DNA of 64,000 nucleotides from Cycas panzhihuaensis (GCA_023213395.1 CM041465.1:126487741-126551740); one strand, 5' to 3'; shown: positions 36,364-48,637, numbered from the stretch's first letter. Program-made: numbers and translations. Notes: a model not told the origin generated them from the sequence alone.

Positions 36364-37517
36364 GCTTGGCACAAATAATTATACCCAACTAAGACATGGG
36401 AGAATATTATGAAGTAATTTAAGGAGATATTGTAAAAGTTTTTAAGTAATGAGGTAGTGGAGTTATCTCTCAAGGAAATGAGATAAAGGCTAGTAGAATT
36501 ACTTTTAATACGTATATGAAAAATAAATATTAAAGTTGTAAGTATTATGAATGGAGAAAAAATCATGGATTATAAGAAGAGAAACTATTTTACAAATGGG
36601 CTAAATTCCATTTCACACATGAGTTGGTATTACACTTTGAGAAAGAGATGGGCATTTAAAAGGCGACCATAAACCTTATTATTTAGATCCCAAGATAAAA
36701 TGTAATAATTAAGAAGCCAAAATATAAATAAACCTTGCTATTAAGTAATAAAAATAAAGGAGACCTCAAAAGTAGAAGCCTTTAAAAAGGAAGTCACAAG
36801 ATTAAAGTTATAAAGAAAGAAACCTAAACTTACTAAGGAGAAGAAGAACAAAAAAATATAGGGGTAACGAACCGTAATTAAAGAAGTGGTGTAAAATTTG
36901 TGATAATAATTCATATTCTAGTAAAAAATGTGACCTAAATGAGAGGAATAATATGGTAAAAAAGTAAAGTACATGGTGTTATATTTGTGATATGGATAAC
37001 CATAATATGAATAAACACTATTTTAATATATGTAAAACAAACCAATACGGTACAAGTTATGGAAGAAGGAACGACTTAATCATGATGCAATATACTAATG
37101 ACGCAGGAAGGCATGTGAAAAAATAATAATGCATGAAGAGAGTAAAGGAAATGTACTAAACTAACTAAAATAATAGAGATAAAATTGATCTATCCTCATA
37201 GAAAATACCTATAGAGAGATCAAACATCACCTAATAAGAAGTCTATCAAAATCTAAGAGGTCCACTAGAGCATATATGCCTAAACTATTGAGACAAGTAT
37301 GTGCTTGGCCTATTGCAGATACCCTTTATAAAGGAGAATATCCTATCCTAACCCAGACTCTTAAATATACCTAAAACACTAGACTCAATCTTAAAATATG
37401 AGAAGGGACTAACTAGAGTAAGAGGCCTAAAGGAGTTAAGACCACACTGAGCGTAGATGCCCACCATTAGGCCATTCAGAATATGAATCGTAAGACTCTT
37501 CTCACATAAGGCCAAAA
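36364..37517 (+). pseudogene. Plus-strand gag-like remnant (U6)
   Basis: A' form with the 43-bp gap at ctaaattccattt (36601-36613) and knuckles at 36897-37047; the first knuckle reads C-K-I-C owing to tgtaaaatttgt. The 3' part is shortened by the deletion at about 37444. Confidence 0.45.
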
Positions 37518-38016
37518 GATCACCTCTCTCATCTAATGGTTAAATCTAGGTTCAAAGAAAGTGATCTACCTTATTTGTAAAAGAATAAGTACTTTGAGAT
37601 ATTATGTATCTTGATGTATTTTGTATATGCAAGAAGATAATTTATATCTTCTTGTTGTTTAGGAGATTAAAGTCAAATAATTATTGTTGAACTAATTTCT
37701 AGGTATGATGTTGATGTACTCTAAAGTAAATAAATGGCAATTCATTATTTTGAATCAAATAAGAAAACCAATGACAAAAAAGAGTTAAATTTAAGAATCA
37801 AAATGTTTACTAGACGAATAAAGAGCGTAGAAGCTGTTTTCTTTCATTGTGTTTGGACGTTACTAATATTGACAACACAACGTAGATGACGCACTATCAG
37901 GACCGAATGATTCCCAGGGATTACATCTACGTTCATTTTAGTTTGTAGAAATGGTGCTTCAAAGCTTCCTTAGCTGAAAGACATTCCCTTGGGTCAAACT
38001 TCAACAAACCTCAAAG
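37518..38016 (-). pseudogene. LAMMER kinase 3' tail (U6)
   Basis: Ends acctcaaag at the RT junction. Flank and 3' UTR are full length. Confidence 0.7.
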
Positions 38017-39721
38017 ATGGGGTGTTGTTTGAAGAAAACCCCTTCTTTAAGGTCCCTATTGAGGAAAGTACCCTTCACATCCATTTGTTAAATATGCCGA
38101 TTAAATTAGATTGCAAAGGACATAACCAAATGGAATGTGATCACATTGGCTACTGGTGCAAAGGTCTTGTCATAATCAATCCCCTCTTGTTATTTAAAAC
38201 CTCTTGCTATAAGGCGAGCTTTGCGAGTGTCATACTTTGTAAGGCCTTTTAGTAGTTATGGGAGGAGGAACATCCATTAATAATTATTATACCCATTAGG
38301 ATGTAGTTGAATGCTAGTGGCTTCCACCTGAAGTTCATCAACTAAAATTGGAGCTAAAGTTATACTTTCTTGAGTTGTTGATGTAGATGCTACTGGAATC
38401 GATGAAGGAGCTGGAGTATAGGAGGTTAGTTTTGGTGGCTCCACAATTTGTCCAAGAATCACTTAACATACACAAACTACTTCTACTGCTGTAATATAAG
38501 GTTGAGGTGAAGGTAGGTCCTATGAATCTTCTATAAATATTATATCCCGTGTTGCGTAAACTTGGTTACCAACTATGTCAAACACTTTATAGGCTTTACA
38601 ACCAAGTACATAGCTAAAGAAGATGCATTTCAGTCTCTTGTCATCAAGCTTCTTTTTGTTTTCCTTTGAAATATATTTATATTCCATGCATCCAAAGATC
38701 TGCACGAGTACTATCGATGGTTTCTGACCTGACCAAACTTCTTCAAGAGTAATATTCCTGACTGCAATTCTAGGACTTATGTTGGTTAGATAAGTAGTTA
38801 TGGTTGTGGCATCAACCCAAGATCTGGTGGTCAGATTTGCAACACTAAGCACGGCTTTTCCTTTATTTATCAATGTCTAATTCATTCTTTTGACTACACC
38901 ATTTTGTTGAGGTGTGTGGGGAGCTGGGAATTGATGTTGGATGCCATGTTCCTTGCCCAAAATGTTGGACTGATTAGAAATATACTCAAAGCCACCATTA
39001 TCAGATCTAAGGGGCTTGATTATCATTCTACTTTCCTTTTCTATGGCAGCTTTGAACTGTTTGAATTTATTTGGGGTTTTATACTCATTTCTCAGGAAAT
39101 AGACCTACATTTTCCTTGAGAAGTCATCTATGAATGTGATGAAATGCGAGTTCGTATTGAGTGGTTAGACAGGTACCAACCTGTAAATTTCTGGATGGAC
39201 CATCTCTAACGGCGCTGGGGATCTCCATGTGTTCTTAGAAGGAAAATTTTCTCGTTAGTGCTTTTCTGTTAGGCAAGCCCCACATATGTTGTTGTACCTC
39301 TTAATTTTATGTAAACCATGTACCATTTGGAGCTTAAATATGAGGTCCAAGATTTGCATGTTTTAAATGACTCAGGCATTAATTCCATAGGTATACTTTG
39401 GAGCTACTGAGATGGCATTTTCCTTTCAATATGAGAATTCACCCGGTTCTTATATACAAGGGGATTCTTCATTAACGACTTCATTTACCTTATCAATTTG
39501 AGCTATGTTGGGCATTGAACAAGCTTCATTTTATGGAGTAGTTGTAATGGGGATACCACCCGACCTATATAGGCCACCATCTTCATGTCTTGTGGCCAGA
39601 GGTTTGCATGTTGCATGATCTGCGATTCTACTAATGCCCTAGCCAAAGAGGATATCTAAATGATGTTTGTTTATTTCCTTGATAGAGAGCCAGTTCGTCT
39701 CCATTTCGGGTGCAAGGAAAT
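38016..39721 (-). pseudogene. Truncated copia pol remnant, K subtype (U6)
   Basis: Linker at 38277-38462 (one codon shorter than in U0) and integrase C-terminus at 38520-38873 (117 codons, intact where U0 has lost its start). Protease ends at gcaaggaa before the kinase flank. There is no gag or heptapeptide repeat. Confidence 0.75.
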
Positions 39722-40118
39722 GATCACCTCTCTAATCTAATGATTAAATCTAGGTTCGAAAAAAGTGATCTGCGTTGTTTGTAAAAGAATAAGGACCTTG
39801 ACATATTATGTATCTTGATTTATTTTGTATATGCAAGAAAATAATTTATATCTTTTGTCGTTTAGGAGATTAGAGTCAAATAATTATTGTTCAACTAATT
39901 TCTAGGCGTGGCGTTGATGTACTCTAAAGGCAATTCATTATTTTGAATCAAATAAGAAAAATCATGACAAAAAATAATTAAATTTAAGAGACGAAATGTT
40001 TACAGACGAATAAAGGCGTAGAAGCCGTTTTCTTTCATTGCGTTTGGGCGTCACTAATATTGACAACACAACGTAGGACGCACTATCGAGGCGAATGATT
40101 CCAGGATTAAATCTACGT
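39722..40118 (-). other. 3' UTR and downstream flank of kinase copy K2
   Basis: Matches 3650-4031 but keeps the ttttctttcattgcg block lost in K1. From about 40010 onward short deletions set in (aaaggcg for aaagagcg, gtaggacg for gtagacgacg). Confidence 0.65.
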
Positions 40119-41257
40119 TCATTTTAGTTTGAAGAAGTGGTGGTTCAAAGCTTCGTTGGAAAGACGCGCTCCCTTGGGTCAAACTTCAACAAACCACGAA
40201 GCAAATCAATGAGGGCTTGATGAGGGATCCCATTTTGATTGACAAGATTCCGCAGCGAGGCAATCTACGGACTAGTCGAACTCTGTCTGCAGGTGCGGCC
40301 GTGGCGATTGAGTTAGTACCATTTCTAATGTACTCCCTTCCACAATGAGCCCATTTTATCATATGTTGAGGAATTGGTCCCAATACCGTTGCATCATTGC
40401 AAGGTGTTCCAAATCATCATCGATGCGAAAAGGGCATTTCCACAGAATAATTCCGCCAAAAGCACCCAACACTCCACAAATCGATAGGATAACTCCATCC
40501 AACACCCATTACCACCTCGTGCTCGGTAACCTCTCGTGGTAACTACCTTGCGATGGTATTGGTTCCGGAATGTGGCATTACCAAAATCTATGAGTTTAAT
40601 TGCACTCGAGGGGAATGCACTTATAACGATTCTTACGATCAGAGAATTCTTGTCATATTCCGAGGAGGCGAGAAGAATGTTATCGGGCTTTAGATCGATG
40701 TGAGAGAGTGAGCTCATGAATGAATGCAAGACCTCCAACGGTGACGTCGAATTCCGAATCGGAACAACAGACATAAGGTAGGTGATTGTTTCTACGTAAT
40801 AAATCGTATAAACTCGGTCAAGCTTTTCACAAACAATGCACACATGGGCACCAAAATGAAACCAAGTCTTCAATTTGAGCACCGGGATCCATTGGTATCA
40901 AACTCGCTATCCTGCGAAGAATGTCAATTTCGGTCATTTTGCAACACCATATTGCCATTCACTGCGGATAACCTTGATGGCTACATGCTCTTGCTTTTCA
41001 CCGTCCCAACAATCTAAAACTCTACCAAAAGTTCCTTCGCCCAGTTTGCTAATAATCCTGTATCGAGATGTTATGTTTTCTCCAACCTCAAACACGTAGT
41101 GCCCATCTTTGTTATCCGGTCGCCATGGATGGGACGCAACAGCATGTACATGGTTAGATCTCATCTCATCACGCTCCTTTTTCTTCCCGTGATTGGACCG
41201 TGACTCTTTAATACAACGACTTGTGGAAGGTTGTTTATAATAAACTGCGCTCTCCAT
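40119..41257 (-). pseudogene. AFC-type LAMMER kinase pseudogene, copy K2
   Basis: The N-terminal frame (41257-40934, 107 codons) starts at an ATG, gives a basic segment (HGKKKERDEMRS) and runs into the domain: PWRPDNKDGHYVFE and GEGTFG, then VAIK, before a frameshift near 40935. The next frame (40882-40394) holds CIVCEK, an S-H-I-D-L-K-P-D-N loop (Ile where K1 has Thr), DFG and a damaged APE region (YRARGGNG). The LAMMER signature is lost around 40400-40430 (EHLAMM becomes interrupted). More than fifteen 1- to 6-base deletions or changes separate it from K1 between 40010 and 40940, whereas 40940-41318 is nearly identical to K1 and even keeps 14 bp lost there. Non-functional. Confidence 0.8.
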
Positions 41258-41321
41258 ACCAAAACCTCTTCCAAGAGATCAACCGAGCGATTATTTCAGC
41301 GTGTGTATCGAATTATTTAGA

Positions 41322-42428
41322 TCACACATGAGTTGGTATTACACTTTGAGAAAGAGATGGGCATTTAAAAGGGCAGCCATAAACCTTATTATTTAGATCA
41401 CAAGATAAAATGTAATAATTAAGAAGCCAAAATATAAATAAACCTTGCTATTAAGTAACAAAAATAAAGGAGACCTCAAAAGTAGAAGCCTTTAAAAAGG
41501 AAGTCACAAGATTAAAGTTATAAAGAAAGAAACCTAAACTTACTAAGTAGAAGAAGAACAAAAAAATATACGGAGTATGACAGTAATTAAGAAGTGGTGT
41601 CACATTTGTGATAATAATTCATATTCTAGTAAAAAATGTGACCTAAATGAGAGGAATAATATGGTAAAAAAGTAAAGTACATGGTGTTATATTTGTGATA
41701 TGGATAACCATAATATGAATAAACACTATTTTAATATATGTAAAACAAACCAATACGATACAAGTTATGGAAGAAGGAACAACTTAACCATGATGCAATA
41801 TACTAATGACGCAGGAAGGCATGTGAAAAAATAATAATGCATGAAGAGAGAGTAAAGGAAATGTACTAAACTAACTAAAATAATAGAGATAAAATTGATC
41901 TATCCTCATAGAAAATACCTATAGAGATCAAACATCACCTAATAAGAAGGCTGTCAAAATCTAAGAGGTCCACTAGAGCATATATGCCTAAACTGTTGAG
42001 AAAAGTATGTGCTTGGCCTATTGCAGATACCCTTTATAAAGGAGAATATCCTATCCTAACCCAGACTCTTAAATATACCTAAAACACTAGACTCAATCTT
42101 AAAATATGAGAAGGGACTAACTAGAGTAAGAGCCCTAAAGGAGTTAAGACAACAGGATCCATATGATCATTAGGTAGGTTCTTGGAAAATTATCAATTGC
42201 AGTGACTCATCTCACATAAGTTTGAGATAGGCTAATAGTACATGCATTTAACTCCAACTGGCATCAAGCTCTAATAGGTAAAATAAAAAGAGGCCACTGC
42301 TCTCAATAAGATGCATAGAGTTCACTCAGTTTTTGAGGCCGCACATATAAACGCATAGTGAGCGTAGATGCCCACCATTAGGCCATTCAGAATATGAATC
42401 GTAAGACTCTTCTCACATAAGGCCAAAC
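41322..42428 (+). pseudogene. Plus-strand gag-like remnant, 5' truncated (U7)
   Basis: Starts at tcacacatgag, keeps the 33-bp block that B fronts lack, and has knuckles at 41595-41747. Variants aacctaaac and ggagaatatcc are those of U0 and U6, so this front was carried along with a K-type unit. Confidence 0.45.
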
Positions 42429-42927
42429 GATCACCTCTCTCATCTAATGGTTAAATCTAGGTTCAAAGAAAGTGATCTACCTTATTTGTAAAAGAATAAG
42501 TACTTTGAGATATTATATATCTTGATGTATTTTGTATATGCAAGAAGATAATTTATATCTTCTTGTTGTTTAGGAGATTAAAGTCAAATAATTATTGTTG
42601 AACTAATTTCTAGGTGTGATGTTGATGTACTCTAAAGTAAATAAATGGCAATTCATTATTTTGAATCAAATAAGAAAACCAATGACAAAAAAGAGTTAAA
42701 TTTAAGAATCGAAATGTTTACTAGACGAATAAAGAGCGTAGAAGCTGTTTTCTTTCATTGTGTTTGGACGTTACTAATATTGACAACACAACGTAGATGA
42801 CGCACTATCAAGAGCGAATGATTCCCAGGTATTACATCTGCATTCATTTTAGTTTGTAGAAATGGTGCTTCAAAGCTTCGTTAGCTGAAAGACATTCCCT
42901 TGGGTCAAACTTCAGTAAATCTCGAAG
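42429..42927 (-). pseudogene. LAMMER kinase 3' tail (U7)
   Basis: Ends aaatctcgaag as in U4. The left boundary reads cgatcacctc rather than agatcacctc. Confidence 0.7.
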
Positions 42928-43431
42928 ATGGGGTGTTGTTTGAAGAAAACCTCTTCTTTAAGGTCTCTATTGAGGAAAGTACCCTTCACATCCATTTGCT
43001 AAATATTTCGATTAAATTAGATTGCTAAGGACATAACCAAACGGAATGTGATCACATTGGCTACCGGTGCAAAGGTCTTGTGATAATCAATCCCCTCTTG
43101 TTATTTAAAACCTCCCGCTATAAGGCGAGCTTTGCAAGTGTCATACTTTCTAAGGCCTTTTAACATTTATGGGAGGAGGAACATCCATTAATAATTGTTA
43201 TACCCATTAGGATTTAGTTGAATGCTAGTGGCTTCCACCTGAAGCTTATAAACTAAAATTGGATGTAAAGTTATACTTTCTTGAGTTGTTGATGTAGATG
43301 CTACTGGAATCGATGAAGGAGCTGGAGTGTAGGAGGAGGCTAGTTTTGGTGGCTCGACAATTTGTCCAAGAGTCACTTAAGATACAAAAACTACTTCTAC
43401 TGCTATAATATAAGGTTGAGGTGGATGTAGG
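42927..43431 (-). pseudogene. Copia remnant of U7, part left of the insertion (RT start and linker)
   Basis: RT start and beta linker (43188-43376, one Glu-to-Lys difference from the other beta linkers). It breaks off in gtggatgtagg, the left side of the target site of the nested element; the pol remnant resumes at 50967. Confidence 0.75.
43427..43431. repeat. Target site duplication GTAGG, left copy
   Basis: GTAGG at 43427-43431 and again at 50967-50971. Undisturbed units read gaggtaggtcctat at this point (for example 55863-55876), with the five bases present once. Confidence 0.9.
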
Positions 43432-43730
43432 TGAAAAGAGTGGATCTATCCTTCATCTCCATGCACTAAACACAAAGGCAAACATGGGAGCAAGAGAGAC
43501 TTGAGAGAAAGAAAGTAGCTCTCACAAAATGGGGAGGTAAAAGAATGAATCTCCTCCATTGAGCTTTACTTTTATATTGAGAGAGGGAGCATTTGAGTTA
43601 GGTGAAATGAAATTACACATAATGCACATGAAAGTACATTTCACTTAAGTGATCTAATTTAAAGTTCACTTAAGACCCTTTTTTGAAATAATCAACTAAT
43701 GTAATGACCTTATGTCATTAACCCTTTTCA
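43432..43730 (-). repeat. 3' LTR of the nested copia element
   Basis: 299 bp with TGAAAAG ... CTTTTCA ends. Compared with the other LTR it has gagttaggtg for gagttcggtg, aagtacat for aagtgcat, and ttttttg for tttttcg. Confidence 0.93.
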
Positions 43731-43742
43731 ATCTCCCCCTTA
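43731..43742 (-). promoter_or_regulatory. Polypurine tract of the nested copia element
   Basis: The minus strand reads AAGGGGGAGAT directly before the TG of the 3' LTR, the usual plant copia form. Confidence 0.85.
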
Positions 43743-44150
43743 ATGGTAGAAGGTCATTTCATTCTATTTTATTCTATCCTATGAGGTCTTCATTTGAGCC
43801 TCTTACAAAGCAAACTAGTATGATACTTTTGTGGGAAACCCTCATGTGGAAGAAAACCCACAAATTTTCTAATCTACTAACTTTGGCTCGGTGCTCTTTA
43901 AATGTAGCGAGATAACCAATCAAGACAATAAATTTTGTAGTGAAATCTCGAGTCTCCATATACCATTTGGTCATCCCCATGCCCTTTCGGTTTGTTTCAC
44001 AGTTCGATTTTCCAAAATGATACAACCCTTATCCTTTCGCGCCACATGGGGTTTTCACGAATGGGATAGGCAGAGACTTACTCTTGTCCTTCCGCCCACA
44101 AGGGGTTTTCACGAATGAGACAGTATGATGGTCATATTGTCATCTCCTTC
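43743..44150 (-). other. 3' untranslated region of the nested copia element
   Basis: No conserved protein. Contains two copies of ggggttttcacgaatg, 54 bp apart (44048-44063 and 44102-44117). Small frames here overlap each other on both strands and look like chance. Confidence 0.5.
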
Positions 44151-45740
44151 AATCGGTTAGAGATGAAGGCCCTAAGGCTGAGTTGTCTTCGGAGCTGTTC
44201 AAACTTCACCCTCTTCAATGGTTTGGTGAAGATATCGGCCACTTGATCTGCTGTGGGGCAGTACTCCAATTGAATTGTGCCATCATGAACTAGTTCTCTA
44301 ATCCATGGACTTTTGTACTTATATGTTTGGTACGATCATGAAATACAGGATATTTAGCCATCTGGATTGTAGATTGATTATCTACATGTAAGCTAGTAGA
44401 ACTTGTTTGGGTGGCATTTAATGTATTCAACAATTTTCTAAGCCATATCACCTCCTTGCTTGTCTCAGAAGCGAATGTACTCGACTTGGTTGAGTGCGCA
44501 ACTATCTTTGCCTTTGGATCTCCATGATATTGGTCTTTGTTCCAAGAAATGTTACGTGCAGGGCGTAGATCTTCCTGTGTCTTTATCTCAAAAGTGAGTG
44601 CGTGTATGCATAAAGTTTAAATTCGCATTGGGTTCATACAAGGACCATCTTTGCTGGGCGTCTTTAGGGACCACAATACTCGTATTGCAGCTTGCCAATG
44701 ATTCTGCTTAGGATTTGTCATGAATCTTGTAAGAATGCCGAGTGTGTGCAATATCGGCCTTGTGTTGGTAGTATAGATGAGACTACCTACAAGTTGCCTA
44801 TAGAGTGTTGCGTGCCTCCCTAGTGTCACCATCAGCTGAGAGTTTAATATTAGGCTCCATAGGTGTATCCCTTGGTCGAGCACCTTCTAACTGAAACTTT
44901 GTCAGAAGATCGTTGATATATTTTTCTTGGGAGAGAAAGATTTTGCCATCCTTTTGAGTTACTTCAATTCCCAAGTAATATTTCATCAACCCGAGGTCAG
45001 ACAATTCAAAAGTTTTAGCAAGGTTCTTCTTCACCGGGTGACACTGCTCACTATTCCCTGTTATGAGCATGTCATCCACAAAGATTAAGAGGTAAGTGAC
45101 TTTATCATTTTGGCGCTTGATGAATAATGTTGCATCAATATCTTGATAGTCACAAACCTCATATCCAAGTTGCCTCATTCTTTCAGACAACTTGGTAAAC
45201 CAAGCACGAGGGGCTTGCTTTAGGCCGATAAGGACTTTTGAGCCTACAAACTTTATGCTCCCCGATCAATCTCGTATCCTACGGCTGAGCCATGTAAATT
45301 TCTTCTTCAAGATCTCCATTGAGAAATGCAGTCTTAACATCGAGTTGGTGGATTTTCCAACCCTGTTGAGCAGCCAAGGCTATTAGAGTTCTGATTGTAG
45401 GCCACTTGGTTGTAGGAGCAAAGATTTCAGTGTAGTCAATGCCTTCCCTTTGCGTGAATCCTTTTGCTACCAACCTTGCCTTGTGTTTTTCTAGGGTGCC
45501 ATCTGATCTATACTTGTTTTTGAACACCCATTTATTTTGAACTACCTTTCTTCCAAGTGGTAGATCAACAAGCTCCCATGTATCGTTCTTAATAAGAGAT
45601 TGATACTCTTCGTTCATGGCATTTCTCCAAGCTGCATGCTTTACAGCTTCTTGGTACGTTAGGGGCTCTTCATTAAGAGCAAGATGCAGCTCTGCTGGTT
45701 CAAGCTCAACGGAAAGTGATTCATGCATCCTTGCTCTATG
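44151..45740 (-). pseudogene. Reverse transcriptase and RNase H of the nested copia element
   Basis: RT copies element RNA into DNA and RNase H removes the template. The N-terminal RT frame (45728-45279) includes W-x2-AMNEEY, LVAKGFTQ, APTTKW and QLDVKTAFLNG; a stop follows IYMAQP. The next frame (45190-44798) has the active-site loop LIFVDDMLITG, so both Asp are kept, and LGLMKYYLGIEV. RNase H continues through LVGSLIYTTNTRP (44883-44617 frame), a HVDNQSTIQMAKYPVF-like block at about 44340-44400 and DIFTKPLKRVKF at about 44190-44240. At least a stop near 45280, a 1-nt shift near 45215 and shifts between 44880 and 44300 disrupt the protein. Confidence 0.85.
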
Positions 45741-46094
45741 GGCACTTCTAGTGCCAGTTTTGCCTACCTCATCTGGTCACATGTCCTTGTGTAGCTGGTA
45801 GGCTTCACGAAAGCCTCGAGTTGGAAATGAGGGTTTCACTTCCACAACCTCTTGATCTTCGTTTTGATCCTGAAAAGGATCATGTGAAATATTTGGCACG
45901 GAGGAAGTTGGCGATCTTTGGAGAAGATGGGCCAACCACAGATGTTGGAGAAGATGATCCTTCTGCTATGGCTTTGCCTTTGTCAACTTGGCTATTCACA
46001 AATGATGGTCTTTGGATGTGTACACATTGGATTGGACTCACAGCTTGTATCCTCCGAGGCTCTATTATCAGATTCTAAGATTTTAAGCATCTGT
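45741..46094 (-). other. Variable integrase-RT linker of the nested copia element
   Basis: Poorly conserved stretch between integrase C-terminus and RT, as is normal in copia polyproteins. No single frame spans it. Plus-strand frames at 45821-46124 are antisense and have no family features. Confidence 0.45.
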
Positions 46095-47012
46095 TCAAAG
46101 ATCTCCCCTAAATTTTGGAACTGACATCAAATTCAGTAGCATCATTAAATCGGTATGAAGGCATCTTAGAGTCAAGTCTGAGTAATTGATCTTCAGTCTC
46201 TGCAAAGATAACATCTCTAGTGATGATGATTTTGCGCTCTGAAGGTATAAAAACCTTGTATCCCTTTTGTCCATAGGGTATCCGACAAAGATGCCTTTGA
46301 TGGCTCTATCTTGGAGCTTATTTCTATGTTCCTGCAAAATATGAGCATAACAAGTAGAGCCAAAAATCAAGTGTGAGATAGAGGGGTTTGTCCATACCAC
46401 ATTTCATGTGGAGAGGGGCCGAGCTTGGAGGGACTAATGTTGTTGATGCAATACACAGCCCGTATAGCCTCACCAAAGATAGATAGGGACATTTTATATA
46501 CTAGCATAAAGACGAGCCATATTCATGATGGTCCTATTCATACGCTCGGTAACTCCATTTTGCTGGGGTGTACCTGCAATAGTGGTCTGATGTTTGATTC
46601 CACGTTGACGTAGGTACGATTCAAACTCATTGGATGTGTACTCGCCACCATTATCAGTCCTGAGTATTTTGATCTTGAATCCAGATTCATTTTCCACTCG
46701 GGCCTTGAAAGCTTGAAACATAGAGAAAGCTTCATCTTTCTTTGCAAGAAAAGCAACCCATACTTTCTTGGTAAAATCATCAATGAAAGTAATATAGTAC
46801 CACTGCTTGATAGAAGGGATGGGCATAGGACCGCATATATCCGAGTGTACAAGTCGCAAAGGTTGGGTAGATTTCCACTGACTACGAGGAAAGGGTTGTC
46901 TTTGAGATTTAGCAATAATACATGCTTCACATTTAAAGGGCTTGGAGGAACTTAGGCAAACCAGAAGAGTGTCTTGTAGTTCTCTTAAACGATCAATTTT
47001 GATATGGCCCAT
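46095..47012 (-). pseudogene. Integrase of the nested copia element
   Basis: The core frame (47012-46494, 172 codons) starts in the zinc domain (MGHIKIDRL, CEACIIAKSQR) and has all three catalytic residues: Asp in LVHSDICGPM, Asp in LRTDNGGEY, and Glu in QQNGVTERMNRT. The C-terminal frame (46400-46095) has SHLIFGSTCYAHI, KLQDRAIKGIFVGY and DTRFLYL. The two frames are split at about 46494-46400. Of the coding domains this is the best preserved, and it may lack only small indels from an intact state. Confidence 0.88.
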
Positions 47013-47760
47013 ACGAGCATGCCATAGAGTCGCTGGGACAACTTTTGAGGAGTCGTGGTTGTGGTAAAAACAAATTCATCATCAACATAGTTGGCTTCAG
47101 AGGATGGTGAGCCAGTTAGGCGAAAAAGTTTGCCATCAAGAATTCCGGTCATAACCACAAAGATTTGAAGGAGGGTGAATGACAGAGAGTTTGATTGTTT
47201 GCGCTACACTCGATCAAATCCACGAGAGACAAGGGTGGACAGAGAGCGATTCTCGCTCAGAAAGGTGAATATATAAAACATCAACAAGTGTAAACTGAAG
47301 GCACAGGAGTTTGTGCAAACTGTTCCAAGTCCTTCGACTGGCTGAGATGATTTGTCAGCCATGTGTACAACACCACGAACTTCAGAGTCAAAATCTTGAA
47401 AGAACTGATGGCAAGTCATGTGTTGTGTTGCTCCAAAGATCCATGATCCACGATGAAGTATTTGAGGTAGCACTATTTGCAACTCCAAGTGGTGAAGGCA
47501 AAAGTGAATAAGCATAGCCACAATGAGCCTCAATATACTTAGTGGATCTATCAACAACATTTGATGAAGTGGTCCCAATTCTTTGAAGGTGTGCATGAGC
47601 AAATTGCTCCACCAAAAGCATCTTCAAAGAAGTATTATCAACATTATGTGCACTATGGCGTTGATAACTTGGTAGTTTGTTGGTGGCGCTCGCAATTTTG
47701 GCATAATGTCCTCTTCTATTACACCTTTGGCACACGATTGTTTGATTTCCACCCAAGTAT
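47013..47760 (-). pseudogene. Protease, gag zinc knuckle and pre-integrase part of the nested copia element
   Basis: From right to left: a zinc knuckle C-QR-C-NRRG-H-YAK (about 47690-47740) in which the last Cys falls out of frame after a 1-nt deletion near 47695-47700; a retropepsin active site split by a 1-nt insertion (WIMD in one frame, FGATQHMTC in the next, about 47420-47450); then a VHMADKSSQPVEGLG block; and the pre-integrase LWHARMGHI region (about 47000-47060). Both enzyme and nucleocapsid would be lost. Confidence 0.75.
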
Positions 47761-48637
47761 TAGGCTAGCCGGATTGTCTCGACATCGGATCTAGGTCCGT
47801 GTTGATTATTTTGCCCTTGGCCTTGAGACTGTTTTTGTTGGAATTGAGGAGCCTGTTGACTAAGAGGACGTTGTCCTTATTGTCTACCTCTTCCTCTTCC
47901 TCGGGAATTACCACCTTTACGAGAGTATTGACCTTGATTTTTGGTGTAACAAAGATCTTCTTCCACTTCAAAAGTAGCATCAATTGGATCTGATGTAGTG
48001 GCAAAGTTGGTATCAAAGGTCTTATCAAATTCAATGAACTTATCAGCAAGATCCTCAAAGTTTAGGGTCTTTAAAGTTCCTTTGGATTGAAGACTCCCAA
48101 TAGATTTTTATAACTGGGATATGGAGGCATGATGAATCAAGAAAGCCCATGTAATGCATTGAGTTTTAAAATCTTTATCAATGGCTTACTTGATTGGACG
48201 AAGGAGATTGATTGTCTCACTTGCATGTCCTTTTTGCATTTTCAATTTGTTCATCTTCAACACTAAGTGAACAAATTCTAAGTCTGATTTAGTGTCAAAG
48301 TTCTTCTTAAGAACTTCAAGAACTTTCCATGCTGTATCATGTACAGCTTCATCAATGAGATTATGCAGGAAATAATCAGTGACAAGCAATATCCCTGCAC
48401 GGATTTTATCATCATCAAGTTCCCATTGCCGTTTAGCTACAGCTTCAGTGGGAGCAGTTAGAGCACCTCCTCTTCAAGCAGCTTGTGGTAGTCAGAATGC
48501 AATGTGGTGTAGGTTGTAAGTGATCTCTCCATAGACCTTCATACTTTACAAAGATTTCTAACACATGTGAACCACATGTCCCAATTTTCTTTCCCTTTTA
48601 GAATGCAGTTCACATTTTGCTTGAACTGTGAAGACAT
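47761..48637 (-). pseudogene. Gag of the nested copia element
   Basis: The most likely start is the ATG at 48635-48637 (MSSQFKQNV, NWDMWFT), stopped after 32 codons by TGA at 48539-48541. The UBN2-like core survives as a frame at 48389-48186 (TAWKVLEVLKKNF, KLKMQKGHAS, INLLRPIK). An RG-rich and Q-rich basic tail (RGRGRGRQ, stop, GQRPLSQQ) lies at about 47820-47930. Stops and shifts separate the pieces, so no Gag could be made in one frame. Confidence 0.75.

Larger units (their letters stand above)
36348..41318. repeat. Array unit U6, A' front, K-type copia half and kinase copy K2
   Basis: Same layout as U0. About 215 bp are missing from the front at 37440-37447 (gaccacac joined to tgagcgtag). 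The copia half is cut in the protease at 39721 exactly as in U0. The unit ends inside the K2 upstream region at 41318, where aattattt joins U7. Confidence 0.85.

Noticed and set aside
37989-38252. 87-codon plus-strand frame
   Set aside because: Antisense to the RT start and kinase tail; open only in U6.
43712-44118. Small frames of 67-83 codons on both strands near the nested 3' LTR
   Set aside because: They overlap one another in opposite directions in an untranslated region and show no protein family features.
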